NCBI RefSeq assembly: GCF_019041915.1
Contig: NZ_JAHPYF010000001.1
Coordinates: 310,001 to 374,000 of the forward strand
DNA length: 64,000 nucleotides
Origin: Collinsella sp. MSK.8.10
GTDB taxonomy: Bacteria; Actinomycetota; Coriobacteriia; Coriobacteriales; Coriobacteriaceae
Reading direction: 5' to 3'
The number at the start of each line of letters is the position of its first letter. Positions within the stretch are counted from its first letter, which is position 1. A model generated the notes under the pieces. The model did not search any database, was not told the DNA's origin, and saw only the letters and a program-made list of their open reading frames with translations. Both the position numbers and the translations under genes were made by a program. Shown here one piece after another: positions 8,182 to 16,842 of this stretch.

Positions 8182-8721
8182 ATGGATGCCCGCAAGGCAA
8201 AAAGCCGCGCTGCCATCGTTTCGGCGTTCTCCGAGCTGCTGCGCGAAGAGGACTACGGCAAGATCACCGTCGGCGACATCATCGCGCGCGCCCACGTAGG
8301 CCGCGCGACATTCTACGGCCTCTTTAAGAGCAAAGACGACCTACTGTCCGAGCTCGTGAGCGACATCTGCACCCACGCCCTCGACGACGATGGTACGCCG
8401 CTCGACGACCCACTCGTGCAAGTCGAGCATATCCTCAACAACCTCTGGGAACGCCGTCAGGGCGTTCGAGCCCTCGTAGCCGGCGCCGGCTCACGCGTCT
8501 TCGCCGACTGCCTCCGCAAGACCATCATGTCGCGCGCAGCCGAAACCGTCCCCGTCGACCCCGCAGGCCCCGCCGCCACCATGGACCGCAGCTTCTTACT
8601 ACACCACATAGCCTCAAGCTTCGTAGGAATGGTCCAATGGTGGGCCTGGCACAACTTCCAAGCAGCCAAAGCCGACGTAGCCAAAGACTACCTCTCAGCC
8701 ATAAAACCCCTCTTCAACTAA
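8182..8721 (+). CDS. TetR-family transcriptional regulator in the lar operon
   Basis: A 179-residue one-component regulator. Residues about 10-55 form a TetR-type helix-turn-helix containing KITVGDIIARAHVGRATFY. The C-terminal half is helical and would bind an unknown ligand. The ATG at 8182 lies 2 bp after the larC stop, so it is probably co-translated with larB-larC. It may control the lar genes and the divergently organised larA-larD; the inverted repeat at 6397-6430 is the best local candidate site. No ligand can be deduced. Confidence 0.85.
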   Translation: MDARKAKSRAAIVSAFSELLREEDYGKITVGDIIARAHVGRATFYGLFKSKDDLLSELVSDICTHALDDDGTPLDDPLVQVEHILNNLWERRQGVRALVAGAGSRVFADCLRKTIMSRAAETVPVDPAGPAATMDRSFLLHHIASSFVGMVQWWAWHNFQAAKADVAKDYLSAIKPLFN

Positions 8722-8861
8722 ACGCCCCATCCCATCCCAAGGCGTCGCCCCTTCCCAAAGTACCGCTTGCATTTCAAAGCACCCAACAGCCAAGCGCCCA
8801 CCACATCCAAATTCAGATATATATGTTGGGTTGCTTGTTCGAACACAGCCAAGAATGCCCA

Positions 8862-8986
8862 GGGCTCGGTAGGGGTTAACTTTCCAACGCACTCCGCAGG
8901 ACGCAAAAAGGCTCGCCGCACGAAGTGCGCAGCGAGCCTTTTTGCATGTCCGAGGACGCGTTGGAAAGTTAACCCCTACCGAGCCC
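8862..8986 (-). repeat. Giant nested hairpin 24 nt downstream of larD, CCGCAG/CGAGGAC family
   Basis: Outer arms are 29 bp and perfect (8862-8890 with 8958-8986). An inner 14-bp stem (8903-8916 with 8932-8945) and a CGCAC/GTGCG tip complete the structure. Between the stems the left side carries CCGCAG (8894-8899) and the right side CGAGGAC (8951-8957), with GGAC (8899-8902) able to pair with GTCC (8948-8951). It sits between convergent tetR and larD and starts 24 nt after the larD stop. The inner stem carries a T-run on both strands, so it may also terminate transcription. Related copies are at 11800-11926 and 63674-63764. Confidence 0.75.
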
Positions 8987-9010
8987 GGACCTTATAGAGC
9001 CGTCCTTTGA

Positions 9011-9742
9011 CTAGAACATGCCCAAGAAACCATGCACAAACAGCGCGGCCACAATAGCACCGACAAACGGAGCGATGCCAGGAACAAGCAGGCCGTACTT
9101 CCAGTTGTTGTCAGCCTTGTTCTTGATCGGCAGCACCTGATAGGCCATGCGAGGACCAAGGTCACGAGCCTGGTTCATGGCGAAGCCGGTGATGCCGCCC
9201 ATGCCCATGCCAACGGCCCAAACGATCAGGCCAACGCAGATGGCGAGCATCAGAACGTTCTCGCCAGCGCGGCTAGCAGCGGCAAGGATGGCGCTGATGA
9301 ACACGAAGGTGCAGATGGCCTCGCAGAAGAAGTTGCGGGCATAGTTCGTGCCCTCGGTGGTGGGGTTGGTCGAGAAGATGTTGCGCTGGGCAATGGGGTC
9401 GACGACGCCCTCGGAAGCCTTGAACTCATCGGCATACATAAGCCAAGCGATTACGGCGCCCACAAAGCCGCCGAGCATATCGGCAATCATGAAGGGGATG
9501 CAGCTGCTCCACGGCACCAGACCGACGATGCACTGGGCAAGCACCATAGCCGGGTTCATGCACACGGCGCCGCCAAAGACAAACAGGCAGACCGAGATGC
9601 CAAAAGACCAGGTGGTGATGGCAAACATGTGGCCGGAGCCCTGATACTTGGTGCCCTTGAGCACGGTATCGCAGTGCACGCCCACGCCAAAGATGATCAT
9701 GAGGGCCGTTGCGCCGAATTCGCAGAGGAGTTTGGTAAGCAT
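9011..9742 (-). CDS. larD: MIP-family channel, probable lactate facilitator LarD
   Basis: A 243-residue aquaglyceroporin-like membrane protein with about six transmembrane segments. The first pore motif is NPA (in MNPAMV); the second is altered to NQA (in MNQARD), with the expected arginine one residue after that aspartate region. Channels of this type beside larA pass D- and L-lactate, which supports LarD over a plain glycerol facilitator. It follows larA by 49 bp on the same strand, so both are probably one transcript. Its 3' end faces tetR and is followed by a large nested hairpin. Confidence 0.85.
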   Translation of the reverse strand: MLTKLLCEFGATALMIIFGVGVHCDTVLKGTKYQGSGHMFAITTWSFGISVCLFVFGGAVCMNPAMVLAQCIVGLVPWSSCIPFMIADMLGGFVGAVIAWLMYADEFKASEGVVDPIAQRNIFSTNPTTEGTNYARNFFCEAICTFVFISAILAAASRAGENVLMLAICVGLIVWAVGMGMGGITGFAMNQARDLGPRMAYQVLPIKNKADNNWKYGLLVPGIAPFVGAIVAALFVHGFLGMF

Positions 9743-9791
9743 AAAACCTTATCTTTCTTGTCGGTTATAAACGATTCGTTTAGGCCGCGTA

Positions 9792-11069
9792 CTAGTGCTG
9801 CGCGACGACAACGCCCAGGCCATCGGGAATGACGGCCACCTTGGCATCGACACCCTTCATCTCAAAGGCGAGCTTGAGCGCCTCATCGAGAGTGTTGACC
9901 GGCGTCATGTGCATATCCTTGATCATCTGGTGATCGCACAGGTCGGTGACCATGATCACAGGGTGATGCGCCAGGATGCGGGCAAAGATCTGGCTCGTCC
10001 ACTGGTCGGGCAGGGTCTCGTCCTTAGGACGGTCGATGCAGGCGCGCTCAAACTCCGCCGGATCGTTGTCGGCGATGTTGTGATAGAAGCCCTCGCCACC
10101 GTGGCCGTCGGCACAACCGGCGACGTCGATGATCACGCCGCCCTCGGGAAGCGTAGCCTCGGCAGAGCACATGCCCTTCACGGCCTGATAGATGTTCTGG
10201 TCGAGCGGGTAGCCGCCGTTGGTGGTGATGGCAATCTCGCACTCGACGGGCTCAACGCCGGCAAGGCTCTTCACGAACTCGCAGCCAGCCTCGTGCGCCT
10301 TGTGGATGTCGCCGGCAAAGGAGCCGATGACCTCGTGCTTGCCGTTGAGCACCACGTTAAGCACAAAGGCAAGGTGAGCCATCTCGGCAGCGGCAAACAT
10401 GTCCTCGCTCACGTGGTTGTGGCACAGGTTGCCGGCACGCGAGTGGGAATCATTCACAAACTGACCGTTGTGGTTGTACATGATGGTCTTGTAGCTGGCG
10501 ATGCCAGGCAGGACGGACTTGCGGCTACCAGAGAAACCGGCAAAGAAGTGCGGCTCAATAAAGCCCTCGGCAAGCAGCAGATCGCAATCGGCGGCAATCT
10601 TGTTGATGATGCACTCGCCACCGGAAGGCAGGGTGCCGATCTTTTTCATCATGCTGTCGTCAGTCGCGACGTGCATAACGATTTCCTCGTTGGCAACGAT
10701 CTCCTCGCCGTACTTGTTGACGAGCTCCTCGTGCGTCGAAGGACGATGCATACCCGTAGCAACCAGAATGCGAACGCGCGCCTCAGGCGCAGCGGAGTGG
10801 ATGTGATGCAGCAGAATAGGCATCGTCACACGCGAGGGAACGGGGCGCGTATGATCGGAGCTAATGATGACAATATCCTTCTTGCCAGCACAAAGCTCCT
10901 CGAGCGAAGGCGAGCCATAAGGGTTGGCAAGTGACTCCTCTACCAGCTCTTCCTGTGATTTCGTGGTCTTAAACTCGTTTTGATGACCTTCCATCACACC
11001 CGCGAAGTTCTTATCCTCGAGCTCCAGATGCAACGTCTTGTGGTCAAACGGCAGTTCACATTCAAACAA
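9792..11069 (-). CDS. larA: Nickel-dependent lactate racemase LarA
   Basis: Interconverts D- and L-lactate using the nickel-pincer nucleotide. Counting from a TTG start at 11067-11069 (site AGGAAGAGG about 10 nt upstream) gives 425 residues. This places the key residues at the positions known from Lactiplantibacillus plantarum LarA: catalytic His108 and His174, cofactor-anchoring Lys184 and nickel ligand His200. The DHTRPVPS and GFSGSRKSVLPG motifs are intact. The frame is open further upstream, but that part has no family resemblance. It is transcribed with larD, and divergent in orientation from larB-larC-tetR. Confidence 0.95.
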   Translation of the reverse strand: MFECELPFDHKTLHLELEDKNFAGVMEGHQNEFKTTKSQEELVEESLANPYGSPSLEELCAGKKDIVIISSDHTRPVPSRVTMPILLHHIHSAAPEARVRILVATGMHRPSTHEELVNKYGEEIVANEEIVMHVATDDSMMKKIGTLPSGGECIINKIAADCDLLLAEGFIEPHFFAGFSGSRKSVLPGIASYKTIMYNHNGQFVNDSHSRAGNLCHNHVSEDMFAAAEMAHLAFVLNVVLNGKHEVIGSFAGDIHKAHEAGCEFVKSLAGVEPVECEIAITTNGGYPLDQNIYQAVKGMCSAEATLPEGGVIIDVAGCADGHGGEGFYHNIADNDPAEFERACIDRPKDETLPDQWTSQIFARILAHHPVIMVTDLCDHQMIKDMHMTPVNTLDEALKLAFEMKGVDAKVAVIPDGLGVVVAQH

Positions 11070-11187
11070 TGACGAGCGCCCTCTTCCTTTCAACTGACAC
11101 ACTAGATAAACCGTTGGAAGGATACGCCGCTCACCGAAAAACACCACCGTCCACCGACTCATTAACACAACGTTCATATTTGACCCA

Positions 11188-11225
11188 CAATAAAACGGCC
11201 GCGACCCCAAAGGGGACCGCGGCCG
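11188..11225 (-). terminator. Hairpin with U-tract in the larA upstream region
   Basis: CGGCCGCG plus CCCC (11196-11208) pairs with GGGG plus CGCGGCCG (11212-11225). It is followed on the minus strand by TTTTATTG (11188-11195). It lies about 120 nt before the larA start in the direction of larA transcription, so it is either an attenuator in a larA leader or the end of an upstream transcript. Confidence 0.55.
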
Positions 11226-11799
11226 CCTGTCAAAGACACTATAGACAGGATGATTTACGCAGCGCCGAGGCAAACATCTAGCCCGAGACGTATGCACGTA
11301 AGCCATTTTGCATAAATGCGTTAATTAATTGCATAAAACGGCGCATGGATTTCTAGCCGTAACAGGGTGGTACCCTCCGGAGCGTGCATTTTTGCGAGTA
11401 TTCAGCATCGCGGGATAAGATTTTGGCGTCAAAAGTCTTTCAAAAGGTAGATAGTCCTCATGACTCGTCCCATCTGGATAGCATGCGGCGAGAAACCAGC
11501 CATATATGAACATCGCCAAAGCCCAATCGTCGTGCAAAAGCATCAACAGGGGCCGCGAACGTCACCCACAGCCTTATGCACCAATCTTTGGCTGCTGAAA
11601 ACTCCGTTTTTTGCACGTCGCCCCAAGCACCACCCTCACCCAGCGGCTGATCCGCCGAAGAGCAGACATCGCAGGGTCCGCCATTAGTTTACTTTTAGGC
11701 ACACTCCGCAGGACGCAAGAAGCCCTCGCCACACTCCACATTAAGCGCGAAGCGCGCCATTCTTCTCCTCAGCTTTAATCCCCGAAGACCGAGGACGAA
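11226..11799. other. 574-bp stretch without a convincing gene
   Basis: Two short frames (11325-11546 minus, 11460-11687 plus) have no recognisable family and no good ribosome binding site. A degenerate copy of the CCGCAG/CGAGGAC hairpin family is present, with CCGCAG at 11706-11711 and CGAGGAC at 11790-11796, directly next to the intact copy at 11800-11926. The string GGGTGGTACC near 11370 looks like part of a T-box but nothing else of a T-box is seen. Confidence 0.5.
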
Positions 11800-11926
11800 G
11801 GGACCCGACGGGTTTCCCTCTGAATGCATTCCGCAGCACGAAGCCCCCTTATCCGCAGCTCCAGAGGAGCAGGATAAGGGGGCTTCAAGTGCGAGGACGC
11901 ATTCAGAGGGAAACCCATCGGGTCCC
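11800..11926 (-). repeat. Giant nested hairpin 23 nt downstream of ppc, CCGCAG/CGAGGAC family
   Basis: Outer arms are 28 bp with one mismatch (11800-11827 with 11899-11926). The inner stem is 15 bp and perfect (11840-11854 with 11872-11886), with a GCTCC/GGAGC tip. CCGCAG lies at 11831-11836 and CGAGGAC at 11892-11898. GCAC (11836-11839) pairs with GTGC (11889-11892), where the larD copy has GGAC/GTCC. The stem sequences are unrelated to the copy at 8862-8986, so shared architecture is not explained by recent duplication. Confidence 0.75.
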
Positions 11927-11949
11927 GGTGAGAGCCACAGGGCTATCGA

Positions 11950-14763
11950 TTACCCCGTGTTCTGCAATCCTGCCGAGACGCCGGTCACAGTCGAAAGAAT
12001 CAGGCTCATGTACTCGGCCTTCTTCTCCTCGGTCATCTCGTCCTGGTTCATACGCACCTCGCGAAGGGCGCGGACCTGGGCGATGGACAGAGCATCGACA
12101 TAGGGGTTGCGCACGCGAACGGCACAGCCAAGCACACGGCGGCGCTGCAGCGGCCACTCGTCACCGACGATGGCAAGGACCCACTTACGAGTGAGCTGCA
12201 TCTCGGTGAAGACCTTCTCGGATAGATCCTGGCGATCGCCCAGGTGCAGATACATCTTGGCGATGCGCTGGTCAGTCTTGGCGATCGACATCTCGATGTT
12301 GTCGATAAAGGTGCGGAAGAACGGCCACTCCTGGTAGGCAGCCTTAAGCTGGTCCAGATCGCCAAACTGCTCGCAGGCGGTGCCCAGGCCGTACCAAGCG
12401 GCCAGGTTAATGCGTGCCTGGCTCCAGCTGAAGATCCACGGAATGGTACGCAGGTCGTCGAGCGACTTGGCACCCAGGCCGCGCTTGGCGGGACGCGAGC
12501 CGATCGGCAGCAGACCGACCTCGGTCAGCGGCGTCACGGTCGAGAACCACGGTGTAAAGTCCTCGGTGTTCAGCAGGTCCAGATAACGCTCGTGGCTTGC
12601 GGTGTTGAGCTTCTCGGCCATATCCCAGAACTTCTGCGTGGTCTCGGTGTTGGTCTTCTCGACACTCGGGGCCGACTGCAAAAGCGTTGCGGCAGCAACG
12701 GACTCAACATGGCGCTGAGCCAGCGTGCGGTTGCCGTAACGGGCAAAGATGACCTCGCCCTGCTCGGTGAGCTTAAAGAAGCAGTTGACCGAACCCTTGG
12801 GCTGCGCCAGCACGGCCTTATTGGCCGGGCCGCCACCACGGCCCACGGCACCGCCGCGACCGTGCATGAGCACCAGGTCGATATCGTTCTTCTCGGCCCA
12901 CTTGGCGATGCGCTCCTGCGCGGAGTGCAGCGCGAGCATGGCCGTGGTAGGACCGGCGTCCTTGGAGGAGTCGGAATAGCCCAGCATGACCTCCATGCGG
13001 CGGTTGGTCTGGGCAAGGCGCTTTTGCACCACGGGCAGCGTAAGCATCTGGTCGAGCACGTCGACGCAGCCCTCGAGGTCCTCGAGCTGCTCGAACAGCG
13101 GGATCACGTCGAGCTCGGGGACATCCTCCTCGTGTGCAAAGGACAGGTGGGCAAGCTCAAAGACGTCGGCCACATGCTGGGCGCTCTTGGTGAACGAGAT
13201 GATGTAGCGGTGCGCCATCTTCTTGCCGTAGCGCTTTTGGATGGAGCCGATAGCGCGGAAGGTATCGATGACCTCGCGCGTCATGGGCTGCAGGTCGCCA
13301 TGGATACCGTTCTCGTGGATATCCTTAAGGGCGCGGGCATGCACCACGGAGTGCTGACGGAACTCCATCTCGACCATATGGAAGCCGAAGGACTCGACCT
13401 GCCAGATGATGGTTTGGACCGGGCCGTAGGCAGCACGGACGGCACCGCAGGCGGCCAGCGAACGCTGGACGACGCGCAGGTCATCCAGGAACTCGTCGGC
13501 GCTGTGGTACATGGTGTCGGTGATACGACGGACGGTGGCGTTCAGGCGGTCGGCCATGACGAGCATGACGGCGCGATGCGGCTCGTGCTCGGAGATCAGC
13601 TCGGCGCGGGCCGTGTAACGAGGGCTCATCTCGACCTGATGGTTCCACAGGTTAATGAGCTCGGCCGACGGCTTGCTGTAGGTAGCCTCGAGCGTGAGGT
13701 TGCGGCCGATGTGGCGGCACTTGTCCTCGAGCTTGAGCACCATGTGCGTAAAGTACTTGGCGGCGACCTCACGGCTCACCTTGGCGGTGACGTTGGGGTT
13801 ACCGTCGCGGTCGGAACCGATCCAGCTGCCGGGATGGAAGAACGCCGGGCACAGCGGCGGCACAGTACCGGCCTTGTCGCCCAGCACCCAATCGTCAAAA
13901 CGACGATAGATAACGGGGATAACGTCGAACAGCGTGTTATCGAAGATGTCGATGATGGTATCGGCTTCCTCGACCGGCGTGGGCTTCTTGAGCGCGATGG
14001 GACTCGTACGCACCAGGGCGTCGATCTCCTGCAGCATATGGCGCTCGTTCTCCACCAGGTCGGAGCCGCCCAGACGCGGACGCTCCTCCAGCAGGTTGGA
14101 GATACGGCGGATCTTGCCCTCGACGGCCTTACGACGGGCCTCGGTGGGATGTGCGGTAAAGACAGGGTGGAACTCGAGCTTGTCGAGCAGCTCGTTGGCA
14201 CCCTCGACACCCAGCTCATTCACCAGCTGGTGATAGGCAACGGTAAGCTCGTTGGCAGGATCGACCTCGGTATCGGTCGACGCACCGGCCTCGCGCTCGC
14301 GCAGCTGCGCCACACGGTAGTTCTCCTCCGACAGGTTTGCCAGATGGAAAAAGCTCGTAAAGGCGCGAACGATGACCTGCTGCTTATCGAGCGGCAGGCT
14401 GTCGATCAAATCGACGACCTCACGAAATGCCACGGCAGTGGGCTCGTCGGCGGTGGGCACGCCCTGCTCGTCGACGGCTTCGTCGGCAGCGCAGGTACCG
14501 GGGTTGCCGGCATTGACCACAATCTCGGCTGTCAAAATCTTGTCGAACAGGTCCGCGATCTCGGGATCATACTCGCTAAGCACACGGCGCTCCAGGCGCA
14601 AGAACAGCGCCAGATTGTCGCGCAGCTCCTCGGGGATCTCGATCTCGGCGAGACGCTCCCTGGACTCGGCATTCGAGCCGATTCGGTTAACGAGGCGGTT
14701 GACCACGGCAGCGACGCGCGCCGCGGCTTCGGGTACAGACTGGTTGCTTAGGTTCTCAGCCAC
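11950..14763 (-). CDS. ppc: Phosphoenolpyruvate carboxylase
   Basis: Makes oxaloacetate from PEP and bicarbonate, an anaplerotic step leading to fumarate and succinate in anaerobes. About 937 residues, normal for the family. Hallmarks: HPTEARRK with the catalytic histidine, SWIGSDRDGNPNVT, GYSDSSKDAG, LMHGRGGAVGRGGG and the conserved C-terminal QNTG. The start is probably the GTG at 14761-14763, because GGAGGAAAC lies directly before it. An ATG at 14773-14775 adds four residues but is only 1 nt from its own AAGGAGG. It is a single-gene unit followed by a nested hairpin. Confidence 0.96.
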   Translation of the reverse strand: MAENLSNQSVPEAAARVAAVVNRLVNRIGSNAESRERLAEIEIPEELRDNLALFLRLERRVLSEYDPEIADLFDKILTAEIVVNAGNPGTCAADEAVDEQGVPTADEPTAVAFREVVDLIDSLPLDKQQVIVRAFTSFFHLANLSEENYRVAQLREREAGASTDTEVDPANELTVAYHQLVNELGVEGANELLDKLEFHPVFTAHPTEARRKAVEGKIRRISNLLEERPRLGGSDLVENERHMLQEIDALVRTSPIALKKPTPVEEADTIIDIFDNTLFDVIPVIYRRFDDWVLGDKAGTVPPLCPAFFHPGSWIGSDRDGNPNVTAKVSREVAAKYFTHMVLKLEDKCRHIGRNLTLEATYSKPSAELINLWNHQVEMSPRYTARAELISEHEPHRAVMLVMADRLNATVRRITDTMYHSADEFLDDLRVVQRSLAACGAVRAAYGPVQTIIWQVESFGFHMVEMEFRQHSVVHARALKDIHENGIHGDLQPMTREVIDTFRAIGSIQKRYGKKMAHRYIISFTKSAQHVADVFELAHLSFAHEEDVPELDVIPLFEQLEDLEGCVDVLDQMLTLPVVQKRLAQTNRRMEVMLGYSDSSKDAGPTTAMLALHSAQERIAKWAEKNDIDLVLMHGRGGAVGRGGGPANKAVLAQPKGSVNCFFKLTEQGEVIFARYGNRTLAQRHVESVAAATLLQSAPSVEKTNTETTQKFWDMAEKLNTASHERYLDLLNTEDFTPWFSTVTPLTEVGLLPIGSRPAKRGLGAKSLDDLRTIPWIFSWSQARINLAAWYGLGTACEQFGDLDQLKAAYQEWPFFRTFIDNIEMSIAKTDQRIAKMYLHLGDRQDLSEKVFTEMQLTRKWVLAIVGDEWPLQRRRVLGCAVRVRNPYVDALSIAQVRALREVRMNQDEMTEEKKAEYMSLILSTVTGVSAGLQNTG

Positions 14764-14927
14764 GTTTCCTCCCATTCCTCCTTCTATGCACGTAACATGC
14801 GGTATTCATTATAGGCGCTTGAGAAATACTTTCGACACTGATTGCGCTTTACCACACAAAAGTATTTTCTGCATTGCAAAGATTTTTGCCCTAAATGGTC
14901 GTATTTCTCGGTGGGCGGCATACGTAA

Positions 14928-14963
14928 ACGGGGGCATTCCGCATAAAAGCGAAACACCCCCGT
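14928..14963 (-). terminator. Probable terminator of hisS
   Basis: ACGGGGG (14928-14934) and CCCCCGT (14957-14963), extended inward with G-U pairs, form a long hairpin 57 bp past the hisS stop. The T-tract is weak (TTTA). The rest of the ppc-hisS gap (14776-15020) holds the ppc promoter region and no gene. Confidence 0.55.
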
Positions 14964-15020
14964 AACAATCGCTCTCCATGAGCAGGGCACGTTAGCAGGC
15001 CCGAAGCTCAAAAAGATGCG

Positions 15021-16334
15021 CTACAGGCGCTCGCGAACCGCCTCGACGACGTTGTCCAGATCGGCGAGCACCTCGTCATGGCTCTGCATGTCGCGCACTT
15101 TGACCTTGCCGGCGGCAAGCTCGTCGCCACCCAGGACCAAGATGAGCTTGGCGCCTACCTTATCGGCTTGCTTAAACTGGGCCTTGAGCGAACGACCCTG
15201 ATAGTCGGCCTCGGTCACGATACCTGCGGCGCGAAGCTCCTGCGTAATGGCAAAGACGTTCTGACGCAGCTCCTTGCCGGCGTTGGCGACATAGACGCAC
15301 GGGGCCTCATCGGCACCCAAATCGCTGCCAAAGGCCTGCAGGGCCAGCAGGGCGCGCTCAAAACCGACAGCAAAGCCGACGCCCGCCGTGGGCTTGCCAC
15401 CCTCGAGCTCGACCAGGCCATCGTAGCGGCCGCCGCCGCCGATGGAGCCGACGCCGGCGCCAGGGGCCTCGACCTCAAAGACAGTACGGGTGTAGTAGTC
15501 CAGGCCGCGCACCAAGGTGGGATCCTCGACATACTCGATACCGGCGGCATCCAGATAGCGCTTGACCTGCTCGTAGTGCTCGCGGCACTCATCGCACAGG
15601 TTGTCACCCATCAGCGGAGCCTCGGCCATGATCTCGCGGCAGTGGTCGTTCTTGCAGTCGAAGGCACGCAGCGGGTTGAGCTCGGCGCGCTCGCGGCACT
15701 CATCGCACATCTCGTCGGCGTGATCGAGGATGAACTGCTTAACCTGCTCGCGATAAGCCGGACGGCACTGGGCGTCACCCATCGAGTTGATGAGCAGACG
15801 AAGCTTGGAAAGATCGAAGCCCAGGCGCTTGTAGAACTCCATGAGCATGATGATGCACTCGGCATCTGCCGCCGGATCGGGAGCGCCGAGCCACTCGATG
15901 CCCACCTGGTGGAACTGGCGCAGGCGGCCCTTCTGGGGACGCTCGCCGCGGAACATGGCCTCGGCGTAGTACGCCTTAAACGGCGTGGAGCCCTGGGGCA
16001 CCAGATTGTTCTCGACGACGGCGCGCACCACGCCGGCCGTGCCCTCGGGGCGAAGTGCTAGGCGCTGCTTGGGCTTAAGCTTGGTGTCGGTGCCCTCGGT
16101 AAAGACGCGCTCCAGGTTGGCGCCGCTAAACACGCGGAACATCTCCTTGCGCACGACGTCGGTCGACTGGCCGATACCGTGGACAAACACGTCAACCTGC
16201 TCGATCGCGGGCGTCTCGATGGGCTTAAAGCCAAACGGCTCGAATACGCTGGCCGCAATCTGCTGCATCTTTTGCCAGGCGCGCATCTCGGCGCCGATAA
16301 GGTCGCGGGTTCCCTCCGCCTTCTGTGCCTGCAT
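15021..16334 (-). CDS. hisS: Histidyl-tRNA synthetase
   Basis: Charges tRNA-His. 437 residues from the ATG at 16332-16334, with AAAGGTG about 9 nt upstream. A TTG two codons earlier is too close to that site. Class II motifs are present: RGERPQKGRLRQFHQ (motif 2) and the histidine-binding LVRGLDYYTRTVFE. An insertion region with repeated Cys-x-x-Cys pairs (CDECRERAELNPLRAFDC and NLCDECREH) probably binds zinc, as in many bacterial HisRS. The C-terminal anticodon-binding domain is complete. Unlike in many bacteria, aspS is not adjacent but lies 10 kb away. Confidence 0.96.
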   Translation of the reverse strand: MQAQKAEGTRDLIGAEMRAWQKMQQIAASVFEPFGFKPIETPAIEQVDVFVHGIGQSTDVVRKEMFRVFSGANLERVFTEGTDTKLKPKQRLALRPEGTAGVVRAVVENNLVPQGSTPFKAYYAEAMFRGERPQKGRLRQFHQVGIEWLGAPDPAADAECIIMLMEFYKRLGFDLSKLRLLINSMGDAQCRPAYREQVKQFILDHADEMCDECRERAELNPLRAFDCKNDHCREIMAEAPLMGDNLCDECREHYEQVKRYLDAAGIEYVEDPTLVRGLDYYTRTVFEVEAPGAGVGSIGGGGRYDGLVELEGGKPTAGVGFAVGFERALLALQAFGSDLGADEAPCVYVANAGKELRQNVFAITQELRAAGIVTEADYQGRSLKAQFKQADKVGAKLILVLGGDELAAGKVKVRDMQSHDEVLADLDNVVEAVRERL

Positions 16335-16400
16335 GGGCAAACACCTTTCTTTTGTATCGCGTCATAGGTAGTGGACATTATACGGCACAAAGCAGCAACG

Positions 16401-16601
16401 CGGCGGCGCGTCTGACCGAACGAGGGTATGGGGACTCGTTCGGCCAGATGCGCCGCCGCTATTTGTGATCCCTTTTCCTCCGTCCCCTTCGGGTCACATG
16501 ATCTGCTGGGGACGGAGGAAAACGGATCATTTCGTAGGCCCGTGGCCGCCTTGGAAACCGAATGATGGTACGAGCATCCATTCGGCTTCCAGGGCGGCCA
16601 C
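16401..16601. repeat. Three consecutive long inverted repeats upstream of hisS
   Basis: Hairpin A pairs 16401-16424 with 16435-16458 with a few mismatches, core CCGAACGAG/CTCGTTCGG. Hairpin B pairs 16466-16487 with 16508-16529, 22 bp with one mismatch. Hairpin C pairs from 16542 (GTGGCCGCC) to 16601 (GGGCGGCCAC) with small internal loops. None encodes a protein. They fill almost the whole gap between hisS and the MFS remnant. Confidence 0.6.
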
Positions 16602-16638
16602 AAACAGAACGGGGCAAACAGAAAAGAGCGACGGACGT

Positions 16639-16842
16639 CTACTCCCCCGCCACGCTTGCACGCAGCTTGGCGGCGATGGGCTCAGACGCCAGCAGAAACA
16701 CCAACATAGCCACCGAGCACACCAAGCAGACAATCCAGGTGCTCGCAAAAGAGCCCGTGGCATCGGACAGCACACCCGAAACGATGGCGCCCACGGTGCC
16801 GCCGACCATCTTAAACAAACGAGTAGCAAGATTGGGTGCTAC
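16639..16842 (-). pseudogene. C-terminal remnant of an MFS transporter
   Basis: About 67 codons, ending at the stop at 16639-16641, read as the last part of a major facilitator. A GGTVGAIVSGVLSD loop is followed by a hydrophobic helix (WIVCLVCSVAMLVFLLA) and a basic-acidic tail. No start codon or upstream part exists in this frame; the fragment begins inside the stop codon of the M20 gene. A deletion that fused the two loci would explain it. It is shorter than any functional transporter. Confidence 0.6.

Noticed and set aside
11360..11410. GGGTGGTACC string resembling a T-box antiterminator
   Set aside because: No specifier stem, no matching terminator and no downstream plus-strand gene; the string is itself a near palindrome, so chance is likely.
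11325..11546. 73-aa minus-strand frame upstream of larA
   Set aside because: No ribosome binding site, no family resemblance and unusual composition; the region looks noncoding.
12244..14751. 835-aa plus-strand frame opposite ppc
   Set aside because: A shadow of a GC-rich gene: the opposite strand encodes complete PEP carboxylase with all motifs.
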